In this document: positions 9,334-20,426 of the stretch, piece by piece
Layout: each line of letters opens with the position of its first letter
Position numbering within the stretch: position 1 is the stretch's first letter
Assembly (NCBI RefSeq): GCF_001187505.1
Contig: NZ_CP012150.1
Location: forward strand, 5,180,048-5,244,047
Source: Mycolicibacterium goodii
GTDB taxonomy: Bacteria; Actinomycetota; Actinomycetes; Mycobacteriales; Mycobacteriaceae
Length of the DNA stretch: 64,000 nt
Direction of reading: 5' to 3'
Translations under genes and position numbers: made by a program
The notes under the pieces: generated by a model
What the model was told of the DNA's origin: nothing
Seen by the model: the letters and a program-made list of their open reading frames with translations, nothing else
Databases searched by the model: none

Positions 9334-10449
9334 ATGGCTCAGAACCCGAATCTCGCGGCGCTGAGTGCCGCGGGCGTATCCGTGTGGCTCGACGACCTGT
9401 CGCGTGACCGGTTGCAGACCGGGAACCTCACCGATCTGATCAACACCAGAAGCGTTGTCGGTGTCACCACCAACCCGTCGATATTCCAGGCCGCGCTGTC
9501 CAAGGGCACCGCCTACGACGCCCAGGTCAAGGAACTCGCCGAGCGTGGCGCCGACGTCGACGCCACGATCCGCACCGTCACCACCGACGACGTGCGCAAC
9601 GCGTGCGACGTGCTGGCCAAGGAGTACGAGGCCTCCGACGGTGTCGACGGCCGGGTGTCCATCGAGGTGGACCCGCGGCTCGCGCACGACACCGACAAGA
9701 CGATCCTGCAGGCCATCGAGCTGTGGAAGATCGTCGACCGGCCCAACCTGCTGATCAAGATCCCCGCGACCATGGCGGGCCTGCCCGCCATCACCGCGGT
9801 GATCGCCGAGGGCATCTCGGTCAACGTCACGCTGATCTTCTCGGTCGAGCGGCACCGCCTCGTGATGGACGCCTACCTCGAAGGTCTGGAGAAGGCCAAG
9901 GAAGCCGGACACGATCTGTCCAAGATCCATTCCGTCGCATCGTTCTTCGTGTCCCGGGTGGACACCGAGATCGACGCGCGCCTGGACAAGATCGGCACCG
10001 AAGAGGCGCTGGGGCTGCGCGGCAAGGCCGGTGTGGCCAACGCCCGGCTGGCCTACGCGGCCTACGAAGAGGTGTTCGGCAGCGATCGGTTCGCGAAGCT
10101 GAAGGCCGACGGCGCCCGGGTGCAGCGTCCGCTGTGGGCCTCGACCGGCGTCAAGAACCCCGAGTACTCCGACACGCTGTACGTCACCGAACTCGTGGCG
10201 CCCAACACGGTCAACACCATGCCGGAGAAGACGCTCGAGGCCGTCGCCGATCACGGCGAGATCACCGGCAACACCATCGCCGGCACGGCCGGGTCCGCGC
10301 AGGAGACCTTCGACAAGCTGGCCGCGATCGGGGTCGACCTGCCGGATGTGTTCAAGGTCCTTGAGGACGAGGGCGTGGAGAAGTTCGAGAAGTCGTGGCA
10401 GGAACTGCTCGACGCGACCCAGGGCCAACTCGACGCAGCGAAGAAATGA
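9334..10449 (+). CDS. tal: Transaldolase
   Basis: Schiff-base aldolase exchanging three-carbon dihydroxyacetone units between sedoheptulose 7-phosphate and glyceraldehyde 3-phosphate. At 371 residues it belongs to the longer actinobacterial form. The conserved [10 protein letters not shown] is near 46-55 and the Schiff-base lysine is in LLIKIPAT near 142-149. GAAGAGGCG precedes the ATG. The stop overlaps the zwf start by four bases. Confidence 0.96.
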   Translation: MAQNPNLAALSAAGVSVWLDDLSRDRLQTGNLTDLINTRSVVGVTTNPSIFQAALSKGTAYDAQVKELAERGADVDATIRTVTTDDVRNACDVLAKEYEASDGVDGRVSIEVDPRLAHDTDKTILQAIELWKIVDRPNLLIKIPATMAGLPAITAVIAEGISVNVTLIFSVERHRLVMDAYLEGLEKAKEAGHDLSKIHSVASFFVSRVDTEIDARLDKIGTEEALGLRGKAGVANARLAYAAYEEVFGSDRFAKLKADGARVQRPLWASTGVKNPEYSDTLYVTELVAPNTVNTMPEKTLEAVADHGEITGNTIAGTAGSAQETFDKLAAIGVDLPDVFKVLEDEGVEKFEKSWQELLDATQGQLDAAKK

Positions 10450-11996
10450 CCGCGGTCAACGACCGGCCGGGCATCGCCTGGCACAACCCGCTCCGCGACA
10501 AACGCGACAAACGCATGCCCCGCATCGCGGGGCCGTGCGGGGTGGTGATCTTCGGTGTCACCGGTGACCTCGCACGCAAGAAGCTGATGCCGGCCATCTA
10601 CGACCTGGCCAACCGGGGCCTGTTGCCCGCGTCGTTCGCGCTCGTCGGTTTCGCGCGCCGCGACTGGGAGGACGAGGATTTCGGCCGGGTTGTCTATGAG
10701 GCCGTCCGTGAGCACTCCAGAACCCCGTTCCGCCAGGAGGTCTGGGACCGGCTGGCGGAGGGCATCCGGTTCGTGCAGGGCACGTTCGACGACGACGCCG
10801 CGTTCACCCGGTTGGCCGAGACCCTCGAGAAGCTCGACATCGAACGCGGCACCGGCGGCAATCACGCGTTCTACCTGTCGATTCCGCCGAACGCGTTCCC
10901 GGTGGTGTGCGAGCAGCTGCGCAAGTCGGGGCTGGCCAAACCGCGCGACGGCCGGTGGAGCCGGGTGGTCATCGAGAAGCCGTTCGGCCACGACCTGAAG
11001 ACCGCACGTGAACTCAACGCCGTGGTCAACAGCGTGTTCCCGGAGGAGTCGGTGTTCCGCATCGACCACTATCTGGGCAAGGAGACCGTCCAGAACATCC
11101 TGGCGCTGCGCTTCGCGAACGCGCTGTACGAGCCGATCTGGAACAACAACTACGTCGATCACGTGCAGATCACCATGGCCGAGGACATCGGCCTCGGTGG
11201 CCGTGCCGGGTACTACGACGGCATCGGTGCCGCGCGTGACGTGATCCAGAATCACCTGCTGCAACTGCTGGCACTCACCGCGCTGGAGGAGCCGGTCAGT
11301 TTCAGCCCGCACGAACTGCAGACCGAGAAGATCAAGATCCTCTCGGCGGTGAAACTCGCCGAACCACTCGATGAGACGACGGCCCGTGGCCAGTACGCCG
11401 CGGGCTGGCAGGGTGGCCAGAAGGTGGTCGGCCTCCTCGACGAGGAAGGGTTCGCCAAGGATTCGACCACCGAGACGTTCGCGGCGATCACCCTGGAGGT
11501 CAACACCAGGCGCTGGGCCGGGGTGCCGTTCTACCTGCGCACCGGAAAACGCCTGGGGCGGCGGGTCACCGAGATCGCACTGGTGTTCAAGCGGGCCCCG
11601 CATCTGCCGTTCGACGCGACCATGACCGAGGAACTCGGCCAGAACGCGCTGGTGATCCGGGTGCAGCCGGACGAGGGCATCACGTTGCGGTTCGGGTCGA
11701 AGGTGCCCGGCAGCGCCATGGAGGTCCGTGACGTCAACATGGACTTCTCCTACGGTTCGGCCTTCGCCGAGGATTCCCCGGAGGCCTACGAACGGTTGAT
11801 CCTCGACGTGCTGCTCGGCGAACCGTCGCTGTTCCCGGTGAACGAAGAGGTCGAATTGTCCTGGGAGATCCTGGATCCGGTACTCGACTACTGGGCGGCC
11901 AACGGCAAGCCCGAGCCGTACGAGTCCGGTACCTGGGGGCCGCCGTCCGCCGACGAGATGCTGCGGCGCACCGGCAGGGAATGGAGACGTCCGTGA
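10446..11996 (+). CDS. zwf: Glucose-6-phosphate 1-dehydrogenase
   Basis: Oxidises glucose 6-phosphate to 6-phosphogluconolactone, making NADPH; entry step of the oxidative branch; 516 residues. The coenzyme loop [11 protein letters not shown] is at about 36-46 and the catalytic signature RIDHYLGKE near 205-213. The ATG at 10446 overlaps the tal stop. The next gene, opcA, encodes its assembly factor, so enzyme and partner are co-transcribed. Confidence 0.97.
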   Translation: MTAVNDRPGIAWHNPLRDKRDKRMPRIAGPCGVVIFGVTGDLARKKLMPAIYDLANRGLLPASFALVGFARRDWEDEDFGRVVYEAVREHSRTPFRQEVWDRLAEGIRFVQGTFDDDAAFTRLAETLEKLDIERGTGGNHAFYLSIPPNAFPVVCEQLRKSGLAKPRDGRWSRVVIEKPFGHDLKTARELNAVVNSVFPEESVFRIDHYLGKETVQNILALRFANALYEPIWNNNYVDHVQITMAEDIGLGGRAGYYDGIGAARDVIQNHLLQLLALTALEEPVSFSPHELQTEKIKILSAVKLAEPLDETTARGQYAAGWQGGQKVVGLLDEEGFAKDSTTETFAAITLEVNTRRWAGVPFYLRTGKRLGRRVTEIALVFKRAPHLPFDATMTEELGQNALVIRVQPDEGITLRFGSKVPGSAMEVRDVNMDFSYGSAFAEDSPEAYERLILDVLLGEPSLFPVNEEVELSWEILDPVLDYWAANGKPEPYESGTWGPPSADEMLRRTGREWRRP

Positions 11997-12012
11997 CGAA
12001 TCGAGGGCTCAG

Positions 12013-12924
12013 ATGATCGTCGACCTGCCCGACACCACCACCAACGACGTCAACAAGAAGATCACCGGCCTGCGCGAGGAGGGCGGCGCCCTCACGCTCA
12101 GCCGGGTGCTCACGTTGGTGATCGCGCCGCACACCGAGGACCTGGTCGAGGATTCGATCGAGGCGGCCAACTTCGCCAGCCGTGAGCATCCCTGCCGGGT
12201 GATCGTCGTCGTCCCCGGCGACCGTGCCGCCGAGACGCCGCGACTGGACGCGCAACTGCGGGTCGGACACGACGCCGGTGCCGGTGAGGTGGTGGTGCTG
12301 AAGCTCTTTGGCGAACTCGCCGACCACTCCGCGAGCGTGGTGTTGCCGTTCCTGCTGCCCGACACCCCGGTGGTGGCGTGGTGGCCCGCCGTCGCCCCGG
12401 CGGTTCCTTCCGAGGATCCGTTGGGCAAACTGGCCATCCGCCGCATCACCGACGCCACCAACGGCAACGATCCGCTGGCGTGCATCAAGAGCCGGCTCAA
12501 GGGCTACACGCCCGGCGACACCGATTTGGCGTGGAGCCGGGTCACCTACTGGCGGGCGCTGCTGGCGGCCGCGGTCGACCAGGAGCCGCACGAGCCGATC
12601 ACCTCGGCGGTGGTGTCTGGGCTCAAGGACGAACCCGCCCTTGACATCCTGGCCGGCTGGTTGGCCGGCCGGATCGACGGACCGGTGACCCGCGCGGTCG
12701 GCGACCTCAAGGTCGAGCTGAACCGGCCCAGCGAGACGGTGACGCTGTCGCGGCCACAGACCGGCACCACCGCGACGATCAGCCGCACCGCCAAGCCGGA
12801 TGCGCTGGTGCCGCTCGCCCGCCGCGAGGCCAAGGAGTGCCTCGCCGAGGACCTGCGCCGCCTCGACGCCGACGAGATCTACCGCGAGGCCCTCCAAGGA
12901 ATCGACAAGGTGCAATACGTATGA
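12013..12924 (+). CDS. opcA: Glucose-6-phosphate dehydrogenase assembly protein OpcA
   Basis: Partner protein that promotes assembly or activity of glucose-6-phosphate dehydrogenase in actinobacteria and cyanobacteria; 303 residues. Recognised from position after zwf and from sequence such as [11 protein letters not shown] near 114-124 and [13 protein letters not shown] near 176-188, typical of the family. It has no signal peptide or membrane segment. GAGGG precedes the ATG and the stop overlaps pgl by four bases. Confidence 0.93.
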   Translation: MIVDLPDTTTNDVNKKITGLREEGGALTLSRVLTLVIAPHTEDLVEDSIEAANFASREHPCRVIVVVPGDRAAETPRLDAQLRVGHDAGAGEVVVLKLFGELADHSASVVLPFLLPDTPVVAWWPAVAPAVPSEDPLGKLAIRRITDATNGNDPLACIKSRLKGYTPGDTDLAWSRVTYWRALLAAAVDQEPHEPITSAVVSGLKDEPALDILAGWLAGRIDGPVTRAVGDLKVELNRPSETVTLSRPQTGTTATISRTAKPDALVPLARREAKECLAEDLRRLDADEIYREALQGIDKVQYV

Positions 12925-13655
12925 GCGACACCGTCATCGAACGCCACCCCGACACCGCGTCGCTGGTCACCGCGGCGGGAGACCGCCTGGTGGCCGCGAT
13001 CACCTCGGCGGTCGCCGACCGTGGTCAGGCCACGATCGTGCTCACCGGCGGTGGCACCGGCATCGGCCTGCTCAAGCGGGTCCGCGAGCGCAGCGGTGAG
13101 ATCGACTGGTCGAAGGTGCACATCTACTGGGGCGATGAGCGTTTCGTGCCGCAGGACGATGACGAGCGCAACGACAAGCAGGCCCGCGAAGCACTGCTGG
13201 ATCACATCGACATCCCGGCCGTCAACGTTCATGCGATGGCGGCGACCGACGGCGAGTTCGGTGACGACCTCGACGCCGCCGCCGCCGGTTACGCACAGTT
13301 GCTGTCGGCGAATTTCGACTCGGCGGTACCGGAGTTCGACGTGCACCTGCTCGGCATGGGACCCGAGGGACACATCAACTCGCTGTTCCCCGACACCGAC
13401 GCGGTCCGCGAGACCCAGCGGCTGGTCATCGGCGTCGCCGACTCCCCCAAACCGCCGCCGCAGCGAATCACGTTGACCCTGCCCGCGGTTCAGAACTCGC
13501 GCGAGGTGTGGCTGGTGGTGTCGGGCGAGGCGAAAGCCGAAGCCGTGGCCGCCGCTGTCGGCGGGGCCGCCGCCGTGGACATCCCCGCGGCGGGCGCCGT
13601 GGGCCGCAAGCGCACGGTGTGGCTGCTCGACGAGGCCGCCGCTTCCAAGCTGTAG
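12921..13655 (+). CDS. pgl: 6-phosphogluconolactonase
   Basis: Hydrolyses 6-phosphogluconolactone made by Zwf; 244 residues, the DevB/SOL family. Family features are [12 protein letters not shown] (about 41-52), the [11 protein letters not shown] segment near 70-80 and [13 protein letters not shown] near 151-163. The ATG at 12921 overlaps the opcA stop by four bases and excludes longer upstream frames. It closes the pentose-phosphate operon and converges on ppc with 16 bp between stops. Confidence 0.95.
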   Translation: MSDTVIERHPDTASLVTAAGDRLVAAITSAVADRGQATIVLTGGGTGIGLLKRVRERSGEIDWSKVHIYWGDERFVPQDDDERNDKQAREALLDHIDIPAVNVHAMAATDGEFGDDLDAAAAGYAQLLSANFDSAVPEFDVHLLGMGPEGHINSLFPDTDAVRETQRLVIGVADSPKPPPQRITLTLPAVQNSREVWLVVSGEAKAEAVAAAVGGAAAVDIPAAGAVGRKRTVWLLDEAAASKL

Positions 13656-13671
13656 CCACACCACCCCGCGG

Positions 13672-16473
13672 TCATCCGCTGTTGCGCAGTGCGGTGGCCA
13701 GGCCGCTCATGGTGAGCAGGATGCCGCGCTGCACCAACTCGTCGGTATCGCCGGAGCGGTAGCGCCGCAGCAGTTCGACCTGCAGGTGGTTCAGCGGTTC
13801 CAGGTACGGGAACCGGTTGAACACCGAACGCGCCAGCGCGGCGTTGTCGGCCAGCAAGTCGTCCTGCCCGGTGATCAGCCGGTGCATGCGGATCGTGCGG
13901 TCGTGCTCGGCGACGATCTTGTCGAACACCCTGGCCCGCAGCGCGGTGTCGTCGACCAGTTCCGCGTAGCGCGCGGCCAGTCCCATGTCGGCCTTGGCCA
14001 GCACCTGGGCCATGTTGGACAGCACCGTGCGGAAGAACGGCCACCGCCGGTACAGGTCCTGCAGCACCTTGAGGCGCTCGCCCTGCGGATCGTTGCCGAT
14101 CCAGTTCTCGAACGCCGAACCCGTTCCGTACCAACCGGGCAGCATGACCCGCGACTGGCTCCAGGCCAGCACCCACGGGATGGCGCGCAGATCGGCGATC
14201 GAGGTCGTCGGCTTGCGCGACGTGGGGCGGCTGCCGATGTTGAGCGCGCCGATCTCGCTGACCGGCGTCGAGGTCTTGAAGTATTCGACGAATCCCGGTG
14301 TCTCGTGCACCAATTCGGAGTATGCGCGCTGCGCGAGCGCGGCCAGTTCGTCGAGGACCGCATAGGCCGGCTCGGCGTCCTCCCCCAGCCCTTCGACGTC
14401 GAGCAGGCTGGCCTCCAGTGTCGCGGCCAGCAGCGTCTCGAGGTTGCGGTGCGCGATGCGCGGCTCGGCGTACTTCGCCGCGATGACCTCGCCCTGTTCG
14501 GTGATGCGCAACGACCCCGCCACCGCGCCGGGTGGCTGCGCCAGGATGGCGTCGTAGCTCGGGCCGCCGCCGCGGCCCACGGTGCCGCCGCGTCCGTGGA
14601 AGAGCCGCAACCGGATTCCGGTCTTGCGGGCGGATTCGACGAGGTCGAGTTCGGCGCGGTAGAGCGCCCAGTTCGCGGCCAGGTATCCCCCGTCCTTGTT
14701 CGAATCGGAGTATCCGAGCATGACTTCCTGGTGCCCGTCGCGGGCGTCGACCATCCTGCGGTACACCGGCAGGTCCAGCGCCGCCTCCAGGATCGACGAG
14801 CCCCGCTGCAGGTCGTCGATGGTCTCGAACAGGGGGACGACGCCCACCGGGGCGTAGCCGGTGGCGTCCGAGATGTCCAGCAGGCCCGCCTCTTTGAGCA
14901 GCACCGCGGCCTCGAGCAGGTCGGACACCGACTGGCACATCGAGATGATGTAGTTGGGCACCGCCTGCGGGCCGAACACCTTGACCGCGCGGGCCGCCGC
15001 GGCGACGATACCGAGTTCCTTGCGCGCCAGTTCGGACAGCTCGGCGCCGTCGCGGATCAGCGGGCGGCGTGTCGCGATCTCACCGGCCAGCAACTCGACA
15101 CGCTGCGGTTCGGACAGCGAGGCATAGTCGGGATGCACCCCGGCCCACGCCAGCAGCTCGGCGATCACCTGCTCGTGCACATCGGAGTTCTGCCGCATGT
15201 CCAGCCCGCACAGGTGGAACCCGAAGACCTGCACGGCTTCTCGCAGCCGGCCCAGCCGGTCATCGGCGAGCACCCCGCTGCCGTTGCTGCGCAGTGAGTT
15301 GTCGACGACGTCGAGATCGGCCAGGAACTCCGCGGGCGTCCGGTACCGCTGCAGGCCCAGGTCGAGTTCGTGTTCGGGTTGCTCGTCGAGGATTTCGCGG
15401 GCGGTGGCGGTGAGCCGCGCGTGGATCACCCGAAGCGCCCGCCGGTACGGCTCGTCGGCGCGGGCCGGTTCGTGGCAGGCGTCGGCCAGGGCCGCCAACG
15501 CGGGGGTCACCTTGACCAGCCGCGCCGACATCGACAGTTCCTGTTCGAGCGCGGTGATCTCGTCGAAGTAGTGCTCCAGCGCGACGTAGGCCGCGCGGCC
15601 GGTCGCGTGGCGCACGACTTCCGGTGTCACATTGGGATTTCCGTCCCGGTCACCGCCGATCCAGGAACCCGGCCGCAGGATCGGCTCTGCCAGCAGGTGC
15701 GCCCCGGGCCACCGTTGCCGCAGTGCGTCGCGCACCTCGGCGTTGACCTGCGGGATGACCTCGAAGAACGCGGCCTGGTAATAGCGCAGGCCGGTCTCGA
15801 TCTCGTCGGAGATCTTGAGCCGCGACAGCCGGATCAGGGCCGTCTGCCACAGGGTGAGGATGTGGCGGCGCAGTTCCACCTCGATGTCGCGGTTGTCCTC
15901 GGTGCGGGTGTGGCCGTGCAGGCGCAGCCGCATCAGCTCGGTGATGCGGTGCTGGGTCTCGAAGACCGTGCGGCGCCTGGTCTCGGTCGGGTGGGCGGTG
16001 ATGACCGGCGACACCAGCGCACCCGTCAACGCGTCGGCCACCCTGGCCGCGTCGAGATCGGCGGCGTCGAGCTTGCGGTAGGTCGCGGCGAGACTGCTGT
16101 CCTGCGGCGGTTTTCCGGCCGCGACGTGCACGGCGCGGCGGCGCTCACGGTGGATGTCCTCGGCCACGTTGGCCAACAGCGCGAAATGCGTGAACGCCCG
16201 GATCACCGGGATGGCTTGGTGCACATCGACACCGCGGAACAGGTCGGCCAACTCGGTTCGGTCGATCTCCGAGCGGCGCACCCGGAACGATTCCACCCGC
16301 GCCCGCTCGACCAGGTCGAACACCTCTTCGCCGTTCTGCTCACGCACGGTGTCACCGAGGATCGCGCCGAGCAGCCGGATGTCCTCGCGCATCGGTTCGG
16401 TGGCATCACGTCCGACGGGGGTGCGCAGGACCGACCCGAACGGTGCGAGGGCGGTGTCATTCGAATCGGCCAT
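13672..16473 (-). CDS. ppc: Phosphoenolpyruvate carboxylase
   Basis: Anaplerotic carboxylation of phosphoenolpyruvate to oxaloacetate; 933 residues, cytosolic. Catalytic signatures are visible: [12 protein letters not shown] near 155-166, [10 protein letters not shown] near 600 and the glycine-rich [14 protein letters not shown] near 640. The C-terminus ends in Gly, as usual. I start at ATG 16473 (Met-Ala-Asp-Ser) because a GATACT hexamer lies six bases upstream, consistent with a leaderless transcript. To my knowledge M. tuberculosis lacks this gene, which fits a fast-growing mycobacterium. Confidence 0.96.
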   Translation of the reverse strand: MADSNDTALAPFGSVLRTPVGRDATEPMREDIRLLGAILGDTVREQNGEEVFDLVERARVESFRVRRSEIDRTELADLFRGVDVHQAIPVIRAFTHFALLANVAEDIHRERRRAVHVAAGKPPQDSSLAATYRKLDAADLDAARVADALTGALVSPVITAHPTETRRRTVFETQHRITELMRLRLHGHTRTEDNRDIEVELRRHILTLWQTALIRLSRLKISDEIETGLRYYQAAFFEVIPQVNAEVRDALRQRWPGAHLLAEPILRPGSWIGGDRDGNPNVTPEVVRHATGRAAYVALEHYFDEITALEQELSMSARLVKVTPALAALADACHEPARADEPYRRALRVIHARLTATAREILDEQPEHELDLGLQRYRTPAEFLADLDVVDNSLRSNGSGVLADDRLGRLREAVQVFGFHLCGLDMRQNSDVHEQVIAELLAWAGVHPDYASLSEPQRVELLAGEIATRRPLIRDGAELSELARKELGIVAAAARAVKVFGPQAVPNYIISMCQSVSDLLEAAVLLKEAGLLDISDATGYAPVGVVPLFETIDDLQRGSSILEAALDLPVYRRMVDARDGHQEVMLGYSDSNKDGGYLAANWALYRAELDLVESARKTGIRLRLFHGRGGTVGRGGGPSYDAILAQPPGAVAGSLRITEQGEVIAAKYAEPRIAHRNLETLLAATLEASLLDVEGLGEDAEPAYAVLDELAALAQRAYSELVHETPGFVEYFKTSTPVSEIGALNIGSRPTSRKPTTSIADLRAIPWVLAWSQSRVMLPGWYGTGSAFENWIGNDPQGERLKVLQDLYRRWPFFRTVLSNMAQVLAKADMGLAARYAELVDDTALRARVFDKIVAEHDRTIRMHRLITGQDDLLADNAALARSVFNRFPYLEPLNHLQVELLRRYRSGDTDELVQRGILLTMSGLATALRNSG

Positions 16474-16479
16474 GTGACA

Positions 16480-16485
16480 AGTATC
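16480..16485 (-). promoter_or_regulatory. Putative -10 (GATACT) for leaderless ppc
   Basis: GATACT on the minus strand, followed by TGTCAC and then the ATG of ppc. Only the first base departs from the TANNNT pattern. No ribosome-binding site is visible, in line with a leaderless mRNA. Confidence 0.4.
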
Positions 16486-16660
16486 GGGGTGCGCCGGACC
16501 GGGCGCAGACCGGGCACTCCGAACTTGGCACCGCGAACGTGCGTGTTTGCCGGTGGACACGCCGGGTTTTGTCAGCACTCGGCGCACGCTCGTCGGCACC
16601 GAGCGTGCGTCCCCTCGACGGACCGGTCCGCGCTCACATGAGCAAAAAATTGCGCGGATG

Positions 16661-16690
16661 TTGACGACCTCACAAATCCCTCCATAACGT
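16661..16690 (+). promoter_or_regulatory. Promoter of the RbsABC-type sugar cassette
   Basis: TTGACG (16661-16666), an 18-bp spacer and TAACGT (16685-16690) form a good sigma-A type promoter about 55 bp before the GTG of the binding-protein gene. Just upstream lies an A-rich patch with a short inverted repeat GCAA/TTGC at 16642-16653, a possible regulator site. The rest of 16486-16640 holds no gene I can support. Confidence 0.6.
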
Positions 16691-16744
16691 GATCGGCGTC
16701 ATCTGCGGCCGACACCACCGACTCGCCGCAAGCAAGGAGGAAAC

Positions 16745-17725
16745 GTGAGCTTCGCAAAAGCCCTGTCAGGAATCGCGCTCGGGGCTGCAATGGCACTGTC
16801 GTTCACCGGTTGCTCGGTGCCAGGTGACAATGCGGCCCAGACCACGCCCGTCGGGGACGGCGCCCTGAAGATCGGCTTCAGCCAGGCGACCCAGCAGAGC
16901 CCCTTCTATGTCGCGCTCACCGACGCGGCCAAGGCGCAGGCTCAGGCGCAAGGTGACGAGTTCTTCTACGCCGACGCCAACGGCGACATCACCAAGCAGA
17001 ACAACGACGTCCAGGATCTGATCACGCGCGGCGTCAACGTGCTGGTGATCAACCCGGTCGACCCGAAGGGCATCACGCCGTCGCTCGCCGCGGCCGAGGC
17101 CGCGGGCATCAAGGTGGTCACCGTCGACCGCCCCGTCGAATCCGGCGCGGCGGCGTTCGTCGGCCGCGACAACAAGGCCATGGGCGAGCTGGTCGGCAAG
17201 GCCGCCGTCGACACGCTCGGACCGGCCGGCGGCAAGATCATCGAAATCCAGGGCGACGCGGGTGGTGCGGTCGCCCGCGACCGTCGCGACGGCTTCCAGG
17301 CGGCGGTCTCGGCCCAACCCAACATCACCATCGTCGAGGGTCCGTACTGCGACTACACCAGGTCCAAGGCGGTCACCGCGATGCAGGACCTGCTGCAGGC
17401 CCATCCGGACCTCAAGGGTGTCTACGCCCAGAACGACGACATGGCGCTCGGCGCCATGCAGGTGCTGACCGAGAACCACCGCACCGATGTCAAGGTCTTC
17501 GGGGTGGACGGGCTGATGGAGGCGGTACGGGCCATCGCCGACGGTGACCAGTACATCGCCACCGCCCTCAACGACCCCAACAGGGAAGGCCAGCTCGCCA
17601 TCCAGACCGCGGCCAAGGTGGCCCGCGGCGAGTCGGTGCCCGAATTCGTCGATGCCGGAACGGGTCTGGTCGACAAGTCCAACGCAGCCGCACTGGTGGG
17701 TCAGTCGACATTCGCCGCCGAATGA
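16745..17725 (+). CDS. Sugar ABC transporter substrate-binding lipoprotein (RbsB type)
   Basis: Periplasmic-binding-protein-like lipoprotein of the CUT2 (ribose) class, 326 residues. Signal peptide residues 1-22 end in a lipobox Phe-Thr-Gly-Cys with Cys23 lipidated. The type I fold is recognisable from KIGFSQ (44-49), INPVDPKGITPSL (about 102-114), TVDRPV, EIQGDAGGAVARDRRDGF (about 173-190) and YAQNDDMALGAM (about 228-239). AGGAGG precedes the GTG. It is the first gene of the cassette and about 50 bp upstream of the dehydrogenase. The sugar is not deducible; a pentose, tetritol or pentitol would fit the neighbours. Confidence 0.9.
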   Translation: MSFAKALSGIALGAAMALSFTGCSVPGDNAAQTTPVGDGALKIGFSQATQQSPFYVALTDAAKAQAQAQGDEFFYADANGDITKQNNDVQDLITRGVNVLVINPVDPKGITPSLAAAEAAGIKVVTVDRPVESGAAAFVGRDNKAMGELVGKAAVDTLGPAGGKIIEIQGDAGGAVARDRRDGFQAAVSAQPNITIVEGPYCDYTRSKAVTAMQDLLQAHPDLKGVYAQNDDMALGAMQVLTENHRTDVKVFGVDGLMEAVRAIADGDQYIATALNDPNREGQLAIQTAAKVARGESVPEFVDAGTGLVDKSNAAALVGQSTFAAE

Positions 17726-17771
17726 CCACCGATCGACAGTCCACCCACGATCCCGCAAGGAGACATTCTCG

Positions 17772-18863
17772 ATGACAACCGAGGCCCCCACCCCGACCAC
17801 CGTGCCTGCGCCGGCCACCCTGCCGCCCAGCATGACCGCGGCCGTCATGTATGCGCCGGGTGACATCCGCGTCGAGCAGGCGCCGGTGCCGCGCCCTGGG
17901 CCCGGTGAGGTGCTGCTCAAGGTCGCGGCCTGCGGGGTCTGCGGCTCCGACATCCCCAGGATGCTGCGCAACGGCGGTTATGTCATGCCGATCATCTGCG
18001 GGCACGAGTTCTCCGGCTGGGTCGCCGAACTCGGCGACGGCGTCGACGGATTCGACATCGGCGAGCTCGTGTCGGTGCCCCCGCTCATCCCGTGCCGCCA
18101 ATGCGACTTCTGTGCCAAGGGCGCATTCGGGCTCTGCGAGAACTACGACTACTTCGGCAGCAGATCCGACGGTGCCTACGCCCAGTACGTGGTCAGCCCG
18201 GTCGGCAATCTGCTGAAGCTGCCCGCAGGCATCGACCCGCGCGCGGCCGCCATGCTCGACCCCGCGGCGATCGCACTGCACGGCCTGTGGAAGACCGATC
18301 TGCGGGCCGGACACCGCGTGCTGGTGATCGGCGCGGGCCCGATCGGGCTGTTCGCGATCCAGTGGGCGAAACTGCACGGCGCCAACCAGATCGTGGCCGT
18401 CGACCTCAGTGAGGAGAAGGCCGCCATGGCCCGCGAGGCCGGCGCGACGCACGCGGTGCAGGACGTCGAAGAGGCGCGCGCGATCGGCGGACGCGGCTTC
18501 GACGTCGTGCTCGAGTCTGCCGGGGTTCCCGCGACCGCGAACATGGCCGCCAACCTCACCGGCCCGCACGGGCACGCGGTCTTCGTGGGTATCCCGCACG
18601 CGCCGGTGACCCTGGAGAAGGACACCTTCAACCAGTTCATGCGGCTGGAAACCACCCTGCACGGTTCGTGGAACTCCTTCTCGGCGCCGTTCCCCGGCGA
18701 CGAGTGGCGCACCGCCGCACAGATGATGGCGGCAGGAAAACTCAAGTGGGAGTTCATGATCACCCACGAACTGGGGCTCTCGGAGCTGCCGCGGATGATG
18801 CAGCAGCTCGGTGACCGCTCGGTCTTCTCGTCGAAGGTTCTGTTCCTGCCCAACGAGGTCTGA
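17772..18863 (+). CDS. Zinc-dependent sugar or polyol dehydrogenase (MDR family)
   Basis: Medium-chain dehydrogenase, 363 residues, related to sorbitol/xylitol and L-threonine dehydrogenases. Catalytic zinc ligands are Cys57 in CGVCGSD and His78-Glu79 in GHEFSG. The structural zinc site is complete (Cys108, 111, 114, 122). The dinucleotide loop is VIGAGPIGLF near 180-189. It probably oxidises an imported polyol to a ketose with NAD. AAGGAG precedes the ATG at 17772; the first 20 residues are Thr/Pro-rich, so MTAAVMYAPG at residue 21 is a possible alternative start. The kinase gene follows after only three bases. Confidence 0.88.
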   Translation: MTTEAPTPTTVPAPATLPPSMTAAVMYAPGDIRVEQAPVPRPGPGEVLLKVAACGVCGSDIPRMLRNGGYVMPIICGHEFSGWVAELGDGVDGFDIGELVSVPPLIPCRQCDFCAKGAFGLCENYDYFGSRSDGAYAQYVVSPVGNLLKLPAGIDPRAAAMLDPAAIALHGLWKTDLRAGHRVLVIGAGPIGLFAIQWAKLHGANQIVAVDLSEEKAAMAREAGATHAVQDVEEARAIGGRGFDVVLESAGVPATANMAANLTGPHGHAVFVGIPHAPVTLEKDTFNQFMRLETTLHGSWNSFSAPFPGDEWRTAAQMMAAGKLKWEFMITHELGLSELPRMMQQLGDRSVFSSKVLFLPNEV

Positions 18864-18866
18864 CAC

Positions 18867-20426
18867 ATGGGAATTCTTCTGACCATCGACCTCGGCACCG
18901 AGGGCGCCCGCGTCGGGGCCTTCACCGAGGACGGCACCGCGCTGGGTTCGACGCACCGGCCCTACCTGACGCACCATCCCAGACCGGGCTGGGCCGAGCA
19001 GGATCCGCGGGACTGGTGGGCCGCGATCACCGCGGCGACGCGGGAGCTGCTGGCCGGTGAGCTGTGCCGAGCGGCGGGCCGGGTGGTCGCCGTGGCCGCG
19101 TCGACCACCGCGTCCACGGTGGCTGTTGTCGACGCGGCGGGCACACCGCTTCGTCCGGCGATCCTGTGGATGGATGCCCGTGGTGCCGCGGAATCCGAGC
19201 AGACGGCGCAGCTGAGCCTGCAACATCCGATCCTGCAGTGGTCCGGCGGTTCCGACGCGGCGGAATGGCTGCTGCCCAAGGCGATGTGGCTCAAGAAGCA
19301 CGACCCGGAGGCCTACCGGTCGGCGGCGCGCATCGTCGAGGCCGTCGACTACCTCACCTTCCGGTTGACGGGTCGATGGGTCGGCTCGCAGATGAACGCC
19401 GTGTGCAAGTACAACTACGACACCCTCGCGGGCCGCTTCCCGGCCGAACTCTATGCCGCGCTCGGCATGGACGACCTCATCGAGAAGCTGCCGGACGAGA
19501 TCGTTGCGGTGGGCGGTGTCGCGGGCACGCTGTCGGCCGCGGCGGCCGCCGACCTCGGTATCGACGACGAGCCGGTGGTCGCGGTGGGCGGGATCGACGC
19601 GCACGTGTCGCTTCTGGCCTGCGGCGGCAATGTGGACGGCCTGGTGTCGCTGGTGTCCGGCACCTCGTCGGCGATCGTGACCGAGGTCGACCGGCCCACC
19701 AATTCCAACGAGGTGTGGGGCCCGTATCCCGAGGCGCTGAATCCGGGCAAGTGGCTGGTGGAGGGTGGTCAGGTCACGAGCGGTTCGGTGCTCAAATGGA
19801 CGGGTGAATCCATCATGGGAGTGCCCCGCGAGGAGCTGGCCGGGCTGATCGAACAGGCGGCCGCGGTGGATCCCGCTGCCCATGGCCTGCGTGCGCTCGA
19901 CTACTTCATGGGCAACCGCACCCCGCACCGCGAGGCCCGCCTGCGCGGGGCGGTGATCGGTCTGACGCTCGGCACCACCAAGGCCGAGCTGTATCGGGCG
20001 ATGGTCGAGGCCGTCGCGTGCGGCACCCGTAGTGTCATCGACTCGTTCGAGCGGTCCGGTGTCCCCTGCACGCGCCTGGTGTTCTCCGGCGGCATCGAAC
20101 GGAACTCGTTGTGGCAGCAGGTGACCATCGACGTGCTCGGCAGGCCCGCCGAGCTGGTCATCGGGGAGAACCTCACGCTGCGGGCGTGCGCGGTGATCGC
20201 GGCGACGGGCGCAGGGATCGTCCCGAGCTTGACGGCCGGGTCCCGGCTGTTCGCGCCGCGGGTGCGGATGCTCGAACCCGATCTGCAGCGAAGTGTCCGC
20301 TACGAGCAGACCTTCGACGATTACCAGCGGCTCACCGCGGCGTTGCGGCCGATCATGTGTGACACCGTCGACGGCGGTTCCGACGCGGCGGCGGGCGCCC
20401 GCGCGGCTTTCCGGGTGGTGCGGTGA
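18867..20426 (+). CDS. FGGY-family carbohydrate kinase (pentulokinase-like)
   Basis: ATP-dependent kinase of ketoses or polyols, 519 residues. The N-terminal phosphate loop is IDLGTEGARVGAF (6-18), followed by GWAEQDPRDWW. The C-terminal half has GNRTPHREARLRGAVIGLTLG near 350-370, a pattern I associate with ribulokinase-like rather than glycerol-kinase members, and LVFSGGIERNSLW near 393-405 for the adenosine site. It likely phosphorylates the ketose produced by the upstream dehydrogenase. The stop overlaps the regulator start (TGATG). Confidence 0.88.
   Translation: MGILLTIDLGTEGARVGAFTEDGTALGSTHRPYLTHHPRPGWAEQDPRDWWAAITAATRELLAGELCRAAGRVVAVAASTTASTVAVVDAAGTPLRPAILWMDARGAAESEQTAQLSLQHPILQWSGGSDAAEWLLPKAMWLKKHDPEAYRSAARIVEAVDYLTFRLTGRWVGSQMNAVCKYNYDTLAGRFPAELYAALGMDDLIEKLPDEIVAVGGVAGTLSAAAAADLGIDDEPVVAVGGIDAHVSLLACGGNVDGLVSLVSGTSSAIVTEVDRPTNSNEVWGPYPEALNPGKWLVEGGQVTSGSVLKWTGESIMGVPREELAGLIEQAAAVDPAAHGLRALDYFMGNRTPHREARLRGAVIGLTLGTTKAELYRAMVEAVACGTRSVIDSFERSGVPCTRLVFSGGIERNSLWQQVTIDVLGRPAELVIGENLTLRACAVIAATGAGIVPSLTAGSRLFAPRVRMLEPDLQRSVRYEQTFDDYQRLTAALRPIMCDTVDGGSDAAAGARAAFRVVR

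Noticed and set aside
13786..15297. Long open frame (503 codons) antisense to ppc
   Set aside because: Shadow of the ppc reading frame in GC-rich DNA; Gln/Arg/His-rich with no domain and no ribosome-binding site.
17568..19928. 786-codon frame antisense to the dehydrogenase and kinase genes
   Set aside because: Low-complexity Arg/Gly/His composition and complete overlap with two well-supported genes.
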